Positions 34,343 to 45,188 of a stretch of DNA of 64,000 nt are shown here, one piece after another; the first letter of the stretch is position 1, and each line of letters begins with the position of its first letter. The position numbers and the translations under genes were made by a program. The notes beneath the pieces were generated by a model. It searched no databases, was not told the origin of the DNA, and saw only the letters and a program-made list of their open reading frames with translations. Source of the stretch: Coleophoma eucalyptorum (lineage: Eukaryota; Ascomycota; Leotiomycetes; Helotiales; Dermateaceae); contig JALRME010000002.1 of the NCBI GenBank assembly GCA_026120035.1, positions 2,418,001-2,482,000 on the forward strand. Direction: 5' to 3'.

Positions 34343-36131
34343 TTGGTCGTTTATCTTCGGATGGGGCTCGTAAAAGGGAAAACAGGGTCGCGAGAGGACT
34401 AGTAAAGGGAAATGCCTCCTTGGGGAGTATATGTAACTCGGTGATCGGAGCTTCCAACGATGCGAGGCGACCCAAGGGGGCGAAACTACCACGACTACGT
34501 AGGTAGGGTTGAAGAATGAAAGTTCCGTCCGTCTAAGTAAGATTTTCTGGAACCGAGTGTCGTACTCGTTCTGCCAAGCCGTTCAAAAGATGCGGCCCTC
34601 GGCCTCCTGTTCCTCTTTGTCAGAAAAAATAGGCAAATCAAGAGGTGGAAGCAAGCTGCAGGCGCAGCAGCATAAGACAAGAATGAACCCGTACAGCTCC
34701 CCGTGTAAGCGGGCGAGGTGGCTTAAGGGATTATCTGGTGATGCTAAGGTCACAAGTCGCTTCCTTTGAGTACCTGCGCCACCACCCCATGCAAGCCGGG
34801 TTTGAAAGCACCATTGTTGCTGCTGTTATGGATTACTAATATTGTATTGTTGCTCGGGCATGGGGCTAGCTGCCATACAGCAACGGCAAAAAAGGCATTC
34901 GCTTTAGGCTCGAGGCTTAAAAGGCTTGAACGACTTGAAAGGGAGAAGGACCAACAAGGTAGGTGGTCAGAAGAGGGAGAGGGAGAGAGGAAGGTCCGAA
35001 GCTGGTAGGGAAGGCTGGCGTAACCTGTCGCGGGGCAAAAGAGGCTGAGGAAATGAGTGGGTTCATTCGGCCCTTGCTGGAACGAGCCAGGCAAGGAGGC
35101 CATAGTGTCGGCATGAAGATCAAACACCTCAACTACGTAGCAAGACTTAATCTGCCATCGTTTAAAGTCTATTCCTAGCTGGCTGTTTCTACTTAATATG
35201 GCCTATTGACGTATTGTTTCTCCTTCCCGGCCTTCCATCATCGGTCATCATATTCTATACTCCACCCTCACTACTAACTGTCTGTTCCATGGAAGACCTG
35301 GCCAAAACCCCGACCTCATTGATTTTGCTCGCCTAACCTTTGCGAAGCCTGCCAACCTCTTCACTATTCCTGTGAGCCGAAGCAAAATGAGGAGCTTCTT
35401 TAGCCTTTCTCGTCGAGTATAGACTAGGACTTTAGTGGGTTTACGTGTCCCAGGAATGTCCCTTAGATATGGGAGAAAGGTTCACCTTGAGACCTTACCT
35501 CGGCATCGAAGGTTTAAACGGGATAGGTCTGTGCTAAGGAAAGTTATTATACTCGCATCGAGCCTGGCCAAGGTAATTAAGCGGTAGGCCCAAGGGAGCT
35601 CTAGAACCAAACGCGACATATCAAGTAGAAAGAACACTTGCGTGGCATGTGGCACCCTTGGATTCTCGACGGATCAATCTACGCGAAGTGCGCTCTCAAG
35701 AATGCAGATAATCTTTTAATTTCATCTACTCGAGACAAAAATAATAATTCAGTGTCTTATCCACAATCAACGCCTAAAGATATATTCCACCATTGGAAAT
35801 CCCCTGAAAACTCCACAGACGTACATAGTATCCAGACAGTAACAGAGACAGGTAGTGTATTAACATGAGTCCGGACCCAGGCCATAATCATGATCGTGAA
35901 TGTAAAGCGAGAAGTTTTGAAGAAAAGAAGAGATCCATGTTGGAAATGGAGGTACACGAAACGAATTGTCCATTCTTTTTTTTGGAAAGGAAATCGAGAA
36001 AAGAAAATATGCTTGCGCAAGAAAAAGATCTGTATCCAGAGTTGAAGATGGGGACCCTCTCAAAGTGAAAGTTCGTGATGCCGGGTCATTATAACATCAG
36101 GCTCGTGATCGTCGTGACTGTATTAGTCCGT
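34343..36131. other. 1.8 kb intergenic region
   Basis: Upstream region of the Sec2-domain gene and 3' flank of ASE1. Several short frames (for example 34766-35008 plus, with a hydrophobic stretch) lack family or intron support. No gene is called. Confidence 0.4.
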
Positions 36132-38594
36132 TTAAAAGGCATCTTCATCTGTCCAGTTTGCCTCACTGCCACTGACGATTCGATTGCCCTCGGCATCCGT
36201 CATAACATTTCCAGCATGATATGGAGGAATACCCTTTTGTTTCTTTCCCAGCGCTGGCCCAAACTGTTCTTCGGGATCAATACGCTTACTGCGAGCCGCT
36301 CTCATCTTGGCAAAGTAAGCATCTGAATTATCTTGCTCTGGCTCAGAAACATCGTCGTAGGTCTCCCAGTTTTCGGAGCCAGACACTGTGGTGGTAGCTG
36401 CGGAGGACACGGCTGAAGATGCTGACGAAGACGTGGTAGAAGTCTGTCTACTTATAGGAGCTACTGGATACGGATTAGAGTAGGCAAAACGGTCATTCTC
36501 ATTCATCCGCATAGATGATTTGAGTTGAAGGCCATGATGTGACTGGGGTCGAGTGTATTGTTGGTAGCGGTCCTCTTCGATGTGAGAAGGTTGACGACTG
36601 TGTCGTGGCACGTAACGATCATCGTAGACGTCTTCAGGGGATACTGGTCGCACGCTTCCGGTAGAAATAACACTATCAGCACGCTGGAATCGATTCATAG
36701 GTGTAGCTGCTGGTGGAGGTGGGGCAAAAATATCTCTCATCTTTGGTGGAGGAGCTCTTGGTGGCCCCATTTTACGAATGGTGTCCGTCTCTTCTATCAC
36801 CCTCGATTCAGGACGAGCTCGACGGTCTGGGGAGTTGTTGCCAGTAAGGTTTGATAGTGGAGGCCGACCAGGTATTCTCGATGGGCTCTGCAGTCCCGAC
36901 ACAGATCCTGCGAGCGGGTTGCGATTTCTGGTGATGGTTCCCCCTGCTGTTGGTGTCTTAGCACCTGCAGCTCTTGAAGGTGCCCTTGGCGGGGGTGCTT
37001 TCGATGGTGCAGTGTTTGATCGGCCAAGAGTTCCGTTTTTCTTCACAGTTCCTGGGGGTGGTCCGGCAGGAGTCTTAGATCGGGGTCCTGGCGCAGGTTT
37101 GGCTTCTGATGCCTCGAGTTCGTCAAGATATCTCTCGCCGTGTACTAGGAACGGGCGTCCATACTCATCCTCCCACTGATCCAGAACTTTCCTCAAGTCA
37201 GCAGCAATCTTTGGCAGCTCCTTGGTAATTCTCTTCCGCATTTTCTCCTCTCTAAGCAACCGTGTTGGATCACGCTTCTCTCCCTTTTGTCCACGCATCA
37301 TTAAGCGCGAAGCATCCTGACTGGAAGCTGCAAGCTCGTCACGGTCCTTGACAAGAGAACGGTGCTTGTCAATCAGAGCTAGAGTAGGGGCACGTTGTTC
37401 CCTGAGAGCCTCAAGTCGTCCAATTTCTTGTTCGTGTGCTTCGAGTAAGGCATCACTATAAACATCGGAGAAAGCTGGGGTGAATTCAAGCATTTCTTCT
37501 TCTGAAAAATAGAGGTCGTCCCAGAGCTCTTGGAGTTTGTATCGAGCATCTTCCACAAATAAATGGAGGTTTTGTCGCTTAAGCTCGTTAAGTCTAGAGA
37601 GCTCGTCTTCGAACTCGTTGATCTGCCGTACACCACAGCCGCGGTTGCCATTCAAGAATTGCTTTCTCTCATGATCCTCGATACCCAGACGATCCCAAAG
37701 GCCTTCAACAGCAGACCTCAGATCTCTTAGGCGCTTTTCACGTGCTTTCTTCTCGTCAATTAGCTTGTCTCGCTTGCTCCGTAATCTATTTATGTCGTCT
37801 TCATGTAGGCCAAGCTGTTCTGGAGATTCGCGGTAATACTTGACAATCATTCCGTCTGTCTGAGCCTGAGGAGTGCCTAACTCAGCCCATAGTTGGATGA
37901 TGTTTTCTGACAGAGCCTTGACTGTTGCAATACGGCGCGTATATTCTTCGTAGACTCTAGTGAATTCGTCGTCAAGAGCATTGACATACGATGGTGACAA
38001 ATCAAACGTGGGAGGAATACTCGAATTTGGTGCGGTAGGAGGTAGTGCGATCTTGATGAACGAGCTTTCGAGATGCGATGAGTATGATTCGAGAGCTTGA
38101 ACAAGTTCTGGTATAAGTTAGCCTTACTGAGATCTGAGCTTTGGCACTAAACAGCTTTTTCTACTTACTTCTGACCTGTTCAAAACGTTCCCGGTGCATC
38201 TTGGAGATCTGTAGGTGCTTTTCCTTCAGCCCTTGTAAGCAGCGCGTCAGTGGGTAGGTGATTCTAAGGTCTTCGTCTTCTGCCTCGTATTCATGTCTTG
38301 TCTTGTTGTCGTCGAGTGAAGCTTCCATCTGCTTGATCGTTGTGATGATTCGTTGCGCTTCGTCGGTCATCTCACTTTTCTCGGCGGCGACGAGACGTAC
38401 TTGATTGTGTAGGGTTTCCGAGAGTGCAGCAAAGAGCTTCAAGTTATCAGTATGGAGTATTAAGATGTATTCAATTGACTGACCTCAGACTCGCGCGACT
38501 CGCGATCATGACTGGGAACTCCGATCTCATCGAAGAGACCATGAAGCTGCCCAATGATGGTAGCAACCTGCGATGTCAGATAGCTAGTATCCAT
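36132..38594 (-). CDS. ASE1: Ase1/PRC1/MAP65 microtubule-bundling protein
   Basis: Three exons (38484-38594, 38169-38436 and 36132-38107) give 784 aa. The first about 450 residues are almost all coiled coil with the MAP65 pattern: IGQLHGLFDEIGVPSHDR, IIQLWAELGTP, LWDRLGIEDHER, ELWDDLYFSEEE. The spectrin-like microtubule-binding end carries REEKMRKRITKELPKI and LDQWEDEYGRPFLVHGERYL. The last 330 residues are disordered, Pro/Ser/Arg-rich and full of SP/TP sites likely used by cyclin-dependent kinase. The protein crosslinks antiparallel microtubules in the spindle midzone. Length and layout match other filamentous fungi. The first intron has a GTCAGT donor. Confidence 0.93.
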
Positions 38595-39644
38595 GACGTT
38601 GGACAGCGCAGCAGCGCGTTGCTTTTGGGAGTGTGAAATTGGCAATGAGATTCTTGATGTGGTGATCCTCCCAGGTAAATTAACGTAGAGGGGGCTGGCT
38701 TTGTCAAAGTAAATAATGAAATAGGGAGATTTCAGCAGCGTAAACACAATCGCAACTGCGAACCTTGCAGAATTGCTGGTTCATTCACTTCTCATCAATG
38801 AGAAAATATGGAGAAGGGTGTCGCACTTTGCAAGTGAGTGTGGAGGAGTTGGTCGAGAGAAGAGCAGCTGTGGATGCTCTGTGTTTCGATATTCATGAGG
38901 CTGCTTGCGCGTTGCCAGGGACAACGGCATGGCCCACCCAGTAGCAGTGCGCCGTAGATCATGGCACTGCAGAAATCTGTCACGCAGCCGCTTATGAGAA
39001 TACAGATTTTGTTTACAGTCAGACTCCTCTTATCACAATCTGTTGTTTCACTCTCGCAAAATTCTCACTGTCGCTCCCATGCCTCACTTCCCGGTGGAGC
39101 TGGTACAGGCACATGAGATGGACATCAGAGGTTTCGGGTGTTTCCCCAGTATTCATTCATACGAGCTCCACAATTCAGAAAGCATAGATGATTGCACCAG
39201 TCCCATCCATGACACATTTGCACAATATACTCCACAACTCCAGATTTTCATAATATATGGTATTTCGCCTGCTGTTAGTGTTGCGGAGGCGAAGAAACTA
39301 CGTCAGAAGCAGGCAAGATATGCTCTGTACTGAGGTCTAGCTCTACAAAAGGAACGAGGGTAGTGGCCAAAGAAAGCTGCAGTTGCCAGCACAGTTTGAT
39401 TTATGGAAACGAGACACGATTTCATGGAAGCAGTTCAAGCTACCGGAGTATTATTCGGGTCTGGGTTATTTTGAGCGTCGGTATTTACCCAATGCTAAAT
39501 TTTCGATACTTGGCTTTACCGTCTCGTTTGGTGGACATGTTTGAAAGCTCACAAAAGATGATATGCAGTTGAGGTAAATTGAATTGGCATATGATTTAGT
39601 TTAGCAGGATCATACGAGAAACCCTCGAGCGGCTGGAAACGTGG
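38595..39644. other. 1.05 kb intergenic region
   Basis: Promoter of ASE1 on the left and the 3' side of the next minus-strand gene on the right. Only small unrelated frames are present. Confidence 0.45.
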
Positions 39645-40592
39645 TTATAGCCTATATATCTCTTTTTGGTCCTCCATCTTCTGCTGTCTGAGGGAGTAAT
39701 ATTTATTGACTTTCGCATAGAAATCTGGAGTATAGTTGACCCTCCTTGGAAGGTATAAGGAAACTCCCTCATTTTCAACAATTAATTCCAAACTTTTCTT
39801 CATTTCGGCCGTAGTTTGTGGCCTCATCGTCTCTTCTTCTCCCTTGTCCATGATGAACAAGCGAGTCTGATCGTATTCGGTGAGCTCTATGCCCATCATC
39901 CGTCGTTTCTCCGAGATGAAATCATGGTCCACAGGAGCTCGTCCCGTAAGAACCCAAGAGCGTCCGTCGTCCAAGAGCAAAAATTCCCTTTCAACAATCC
40001 TTATATCTGGGTTGCGCTTCAGTCTGTGGTAAGGCTCGATCATTTCTATTTCGGTGACGAGAGTCCGACGCTTGATCTCATCAGAAAACATCCAGCGATC
40101 TAGGTCCTTATGATACTGCACATGCAATGGCTGTCGTAGCTCGAAGAAACCATCAAGATCAATACTTGAATGGTTGGCACGCGTAACTCGTGCCATAGAC
40201 GACCATGATAAGGATGAGGAACCAGAATGGGCCCGAGCCCGAGCAAGGAGCTTCCTATCCTGCGCGGAAACAAGATCATTGTCAGCTTCACAGGAAGTAT
40301 CAGAGATGAAACTTTTGACATCAATATCTTGAGATTTGCGGGTGATTGCCTTGACTTCGTGCGTCTTAGAGAGGAATAAATCATTGAAGTTTGGCCCGGC
40401 TGAATGTTGCTTCTCGCCTGGGTTTGCTCTCATATAAAGGAGATATCGACCTCTGTTTGGGACCTCTTCATAGATGCCAGGGATAGGTGCCTTGTGATAA
40501 TGAAGCACTGCCTCCTTCTTGGTCCTCGAGGAGAGTAGTCCATATATTTTGTACACTATCTTCGTTGCGAGAGGAACAATATTAGGTGCCAT
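39645..40592 (-). CDS. Uncharacterised 315-aa protein
   Basis: One exon encodes a soluble-looking protein with no clear signal peptide. The N-terminus is basic (MAPNIVPLATKIVYKIYG). A low-complexity Ser/Ala/Arg stretch (LLARARAHSGSSSLSWSS) splits it. The second half is charged and regular: EIKRRTLVTEIEMIEPYHRL, then REFLLLDDGRSWVLTGR and MRPQTTAEMKKSLEL. I do not recognise the family. The length of the open frame, the even composition and the lack of a competing frame argue that it is real. It could be a lineage-specific gene. It lies in a gene-poor stretch between ASE1 and the EH-domain gene. Confidence 0.6.
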   Translation of the reverse strand: MAPNIVPLATKIVYKIYGLLSSRTKKEAVLHYHKAPIPGIYEEVPNRGRYLLYMRANPGEKQHSAGPNFNDLFLSKTHEVKAITRKSQDIDVKSFISDTSCEADNDLVSAQDRKLLARARAHSGSSSLSWSSMARVTRANHSSIDLDGFFELRQPLHVQYHKDLDRWMFSDEIKRRTLVTEIEMIEPYHRLKRNPDIRIVEREFLLLDDGRSWVLTGRAPVDHDFISEKRRMMGIELTEYDQTRLFIMDKGEEETMRPQTTAEMKKSLELIVENEGVSLYLPRRVNYTPDFYAKVNKYYSLRQQKMEDQKEIYRL

Positions 40593-42906
40593 CTCTTAAC
40601 GTCTTTTGACTTATTTTTGTTGTTTTCCCAGAGTAGTCTATAGTATCTTAGTCTCTACATCACTGCTTTGGATCATGGTCTTATTCCTAATCAAGAACCG
40701 CAGTGAATCTGTAATCAGGCGTAGGATTACCATACCTTTGACAATGTATTTGAATTCGGTGTGGAGATAGTATCTGTCTGCGACAGTGACGATGGAGGAT
40801 GACTATTCTTCTGTTTTGGTACATAAGCATATTTCTATCTAAAGCCCAGCACTTGTTCAAGAAACCAAGAAAAGTGCTAGCCATCCAAAACAGAGTGAGA
40901 TAGAACATGCCTTAAGTAGTGAAGATTTGGATACCTAGAGATTGAAGCTTGCTACGAAACGTGCCCAAATTATGGAGGTGTGGGCTGGTATCGGAGCAGA
41001 ATATGACAATGAACATACAGTTCAAGACTCAGGAAGAGGAGACATTTTCTAGACATTCGGAGGCGTAGAATGTCGCTAAACTTTTCACCTGGACCGACTA
41101 AACCCTCTTCCTTGACAGCTCAGATTCAAACTGTACGGTGATGCTAGCTATGAAGTGGTTTTAGTTGCCGCTAAGAGGAGCAAATACATAGGATTTCAGA
41201 CTAGTCTTTGGTGAAATGGACATCTCCGCAAAACGTAAATATGCATCTCCCGACGATTGTATGTGTATATAGCGTCTGTACGAAAATTGAGAATGATCCA
41301 CGGCTAAAGTAAGATCCCCCAGGTATTCCGGCCAGAACCAAAATCCGTGCAGTCTGTCCAATTCCAGAAATGCCAGACTATAAGTTCCACTTTCCTTGTT
41401 ACGTGGTCGTTCCCTTCAGCAGTAAATTATCCTGGCAAAAGAACTGGTCAAGCACCGTTGCTCTACAAATCCAGACTGGTTAGGACTTCTAAGGTAGACT
41501 GGTTGTCATTGAGTTCAACGTCCCGGAACGTGCCAGTCTTAGCTTGAGATTGTCTGGGCTAGCTTTTGCTAAGTGAAGCGAGCACCGGCATATTTACTGC
41601 CTAGTTGTGGGGAGACAGCAAATAGAATCATACTGAGATATTGCCGAAGGACGAGAATCAGGAAATTGAAGAGGTAACGGGGTTTAACCTCCTGGTTTGT
41701 AGCATTTATTTTGAATTATATTCGATTTAGAAACCACCTTTCCATTCCACTCTTCTTCCTCTTCGATACTTAGCCCCTTAATCCTCCTCTACTGAGCCTC
41801 GCACCCCCAAGGAGATAGAGGACCTTTCCCTTAGGCTTAGCGAAAACTGTAAGCCACCACATCTATAGATCTAAGGCATAAGATACTGCCACACATAGCG
41901 GCATCAGGATTGGGAAGAAGAGAGTACACTTGACAGTGGATGCAGATGCCAAGAGAAAAGCAAAGATGTGTCACGGCTACTGAGCAAGAACCTCCGGACA
42001 TCATCTGCTCTACCAGCAGAGCAGGGGACCAAAGTCTTCGCGCTGGCTAGCAGGAATGCATAGAAGGCCTCGGTGAAAGTCTACGGAGCAGATTTCTTGT
42101 GCAGGAATGTACCCAATGGAATATGAAGGCAGTGCGCTAGGGGCTGCGGCCGACTAGACTTAAGGGCTGCTTGTACCTAGCACAAGCCCCTGGCGCTTCG
42201 TGTTTTGGCTTAATCACTGAAAATTAATTACGAAAACTCCTCTCACTCTCAACCATCCTCGCACTGGAAGGCTTTCCACATTGTAATGACAAGGCGTCAG
42301 TCTAAGGACTAGACCCGTTTGAGAACGGCAGTAATGTTTTCGCGGTTGACATCCTTCGAAAAGGTCTCTGGACTGTGGAGCCTGCTAAGATGGGCAGAGT
42401 AGCAGTGGCTCTGGCGATGCCCGGGGGTTGGGACGTCCCTGGATGGAAATACTGGTTCTGCAGTCATGATGTGACAGTGCTTCCTTCTATTGCACTGGCA
42501 AAAGTGAGCAGGCAAGAGATGCGCACGAGGTGCATGTGCCTGACTGCCATGCCATTCCTTTGCCGACCCGAAGAAAGTGAGGATCGGTAATACAGTAAGT
42601 TAAGTAGTAGCTCAGTAGCAACTCGGGGTGCTTGGATCCTTCAGTCACAACATCCCGGTACTTCGCTCCAGCCTTTCAAACGTCACGCTCGCCTGCTATT
42701 TTTGACCGACGGGTTCCTTCGAATGCTTGCTTACTACGCGTCTCGTATTTGGGGATGGATGTGCAAGTCCTCACGAACAGTCAACAACACGAAGACCCCT
42801 CCACGCCATGTCGCGAATTTCATGAACCTATTCGCATGCACCAGGAGCTCTTTCCAAGCCACGATCGCAAGTCGTTCGCGATCTCTACATCGTGGCTCAA
42901 TGATCA
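40593..42906. other. 2.3 kb intergenic region
   Basis: No gene is supported. A minus-strand frame ending at 41161, open for about 80 codons, has a protein-like composition (AFLELDRLHGFWFWPEYL) but no start context or neighbouring exon, and may be a relic. The right end is the promoter of the EH-domain gene. Confidence 0.4.
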
Positions 42907-44697
42907 ATGTCTGCCGATACCACCACTTCCCAATCTAGCAAGAATGCAGCACCCAAGCAGGACGCCGCCTTGACAGGAGCCTCAAGGGCTTTCGGAAAGC
43001 CTCCAGTCAAGCCCAAACCGAAGGTCAATAATACATACAGCGGGAGTAATGGAGCCCTTGCCGCTGCCAAACGTGCTTCACCTTCAAGGAATACCTCGCT
43101 TTCTCGCCCGGAGCAGCCGGTGGCAGAGCAAAGATTGTTGTATCAAAGAAGCGGGAGTAGTATAGGCAGTGAAAATGACTGGGAACATAGCGCTTTCTTG
43201 CAAAGACGGATGGGTACTGGTAATGGGCATCTTCAACCACCTCTGGACTCTCGCGATCCTTCGAAGTCACCCTCATTCATCGCCGCGACATTGGCGGCCT
43301 CAAGATCCGTACCTGTGAGCCCGGCCCACACGGGCCAGGCATTATCACCTGCGGCCTTGCAGAAACTATCGAGCAGCGTGGGAAGGTCGTCGGCATCAGT
43401 GAGGAGTGGCAGTTCTATGGGCAGCTCTGATCATGCTCTCGATACCACGTCGATACCTCCTACACATTCCTTGATTGGAATGTTTGAACGGAGCACGGTA
43501 CAGACTCCCAAGAAGAAGACTCCAAAGCAACCGAGAGCATTCACACCAGAGGTACAGCTGTCTCCAATGCAACCACAACCAAGGACGCCTTCTCCCATGC
43601 CGGCGCAACCTAGAACACCTTCTCCCAAGCCTGCCAAGCGACCCCCAGAAATTCAGTCACCAAAACCTCAGTTCTTGCGTACGCACTCGGCACTTAGTGG
43701 TCCCAAGGCATTTCCATCGCCACCAAAGTTACAGCCTGCAGCTGCAGCACGACCTAGTACTTCCTCAGGAACAACCGTGAAACCTACCTTAAAGCCTACT
43801 CCCAAACCTAAGCCAGCTCCTGTATCAAGACGTAGCTCAACTCCCGGGGCAAGGTCGAGCCCAATTCCAATCCCGGCCCAGAAGCAATCTCAACTAGCTC
43901 CAACTGTGACTGAAGCAGATGATGATGATTCTTCCGACGATTCATTTGTCTCAGCTTCTGACTATCAACCTGACGACTACCAACCTTCCATTCACGCGCT
44001 CTACAACCAACGCGCCCGAACGCCTTCTGTGACACCGTCCGCAAGAAATCGCGATGTAGAGTCACTTGCCAATGCTATAGTAGCCTCTTCCCTTGCCTCA
44101 TCTCGAGCTGCCTCACCTTCCAGGGCATCCATAAACTCTTCGCTGTACCCACCTCCTCCACCTGCCAGACGTCATCTCTTTCACCATGGTAAAGAGATAG
44201 ACCGCACTCCGTCACCGGCCAAGGGTGGTTTCCGCACAACAATGCGGAAGCCCAAAGAGGAGGAGGAGGATGAAGGAGAGAAGCGAAGGTCCCGGAAGCA
44301 CTTGGTAAAGAAGCATCCCAACAAACACCATGAAGGTGATCGCAAACGCTGGCGCGATGAAATTACTGCTCGAGAACGAAAGCGCTACGAAGCAGTTTGG
44401 GCATCCAACAAAGGCCTTTTCCCAACTATTCCAAATTCAGAAACTTCAGTCTGCAACTTGGTCGTCCGAGATATTTGGTCTCGATCACGCCTGCACGCAG
44501 ATGTGCTGGAAGAAGTTTACAGTCTGGTTGACCGGAAAGGAAATGGTAGATTAGAAAAGGAGGAATTTGTCGTGGGCCTTTGGCTTGTGGACCAGCGACT
44601 GAAGGGGAGGAAGTTACCGATCAGAGTCAGCGACAGTGTTTGGAGAAGTGCTTCGGGGGTATTAGGTGGAATCAAAATCAAGAGGGCTGGGAAGTAG
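42907..44697 (+). CDS. IRS4: Irs4/Tax4-type EH-domain protein
   Basis: A 596-aa intronless protein. About the first 430 residues are disordered, Ser/Pro/Lys-rich, with repeated PxxPSPxPA segments ([20 protein letters not shown]) and an acidic patch ([10 protein letters not shown]). A basic linker ([19 protein letters not shown]) leads into a C-terminal EH domain: [32 protein letters not shown], then an EF-hand-like loop [13 protein letters not shown] and [12 protein letters not shown]. The layout matches the Irs4 family, which in yeast activates the phosphatase Inp51, lowers PI(4,5)P2 and affects rDNA silencing and autophagy. The gene is convergent with DSC1. Confidence 0.88.
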   Translation: MSADTTTSQSSKNAAPKQDAALTGASRAFGKPPVKPKPKVNNTYSGSNGALAAAKRASPSRNTSLSRPEQPVAEQRLLYQRSGSSIGSENDWEHSAFLQRRMGTGNGHLQPPLDSRDPSKSPSFIAATLAASRSVPVSPAHTGQALSPAALQKLSSSVGRSSASVRSGSSMGSSDHALDTTSIPPTHSLIGMFERSTVQTPKKKTPKQPRAFTPEVQLSPMQPQPRTPSPMPAQPRTPSPKPAKRPPEIQSPKPQFLRTHSALSGPKAFPSPPKLQPAAAARPSTSSGTTVKPTLKPTPKPKPAPVSRRSSTPGARSSPIPIPAQKQSQLAPTVTEADDDDSSDDSFVSASDYQPDDYQPSIHALYNQRARTPSVTPSARNRDVESLANAIVASSLASSRAASPSRASINSSLYPPPPPARRHLFHHGKEIDRTPSPAKGGFRTTMRKPKEEEEDEGEKRRSRKHLVKKHPNKHHEGDRKRWRDEITARERKRYEAVWASNKGLFPTIPNSETSVCNLVVRDIWSRSRLHADVLEEVYSLVDRKGNGRLEKEEFVVGLWLVDQRLKGRKLPIRVSDSVWRSASGVLGGIKIKRAGK

Positions 44698-45188
44698 AGT
44701 ATCAGTCACGAGTTGAGGCGATCCCTCATCATGAGTTGCATAAACTGGGTGGTAGCGTTTCTTGCGTTCCGTTCGTCTTCCATCACTTCATTGCTACAAT
44801 ACCCGGTGTGTTTGTATCTCCTGCAGAGCGTGGGTCACTACTTCATAGAGAATCCGAATCACTTCCTAATGTTTTCCCTGGTCTTGCTCTTTGCTGGATT
44901 AAAATCGGTGACATGAAGGCTTGGAATTATTTAAGTCAAGGTATGCGTTACAAGGAGCTGTAGCCATCCAATGTGTCAGTTACATGCGGACAAAAGTGGA
45001 ATTTGAATCACAACACGACGAGCAATGAACAGTTCCGAGTTAGGAGTTGAGAGAAATATACAGGGCCAGCCAATCATCAGGGAGATGGGATCAATAGTAA
45101 CAGTTATATATTCCAGGCCTGTTCTTCCCAACGCCAACGCTAAATGCAACGTATTCAGACGCAAATCAAGTCAAGACTCTATGTGCGC
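44698..45188. other. Convergent intergenic region
   Basis: Nearly 500 bases between the stops of IRS4 and DSC1. Nothing was recognised. Confidence 0.5.

Noticed and set aside
34766..35008. 80-codon frame with a Leu-rich segment resembling a signal peptide
   Set aside because: Low-complexity basic tail, no further exon and no conservation signal visible.
41161..41400. Minus-strand frame of about 80 codons with aromatic-rich protein-like text
   Set aside because: No start context or adjoining exon could be found; at best a relic.
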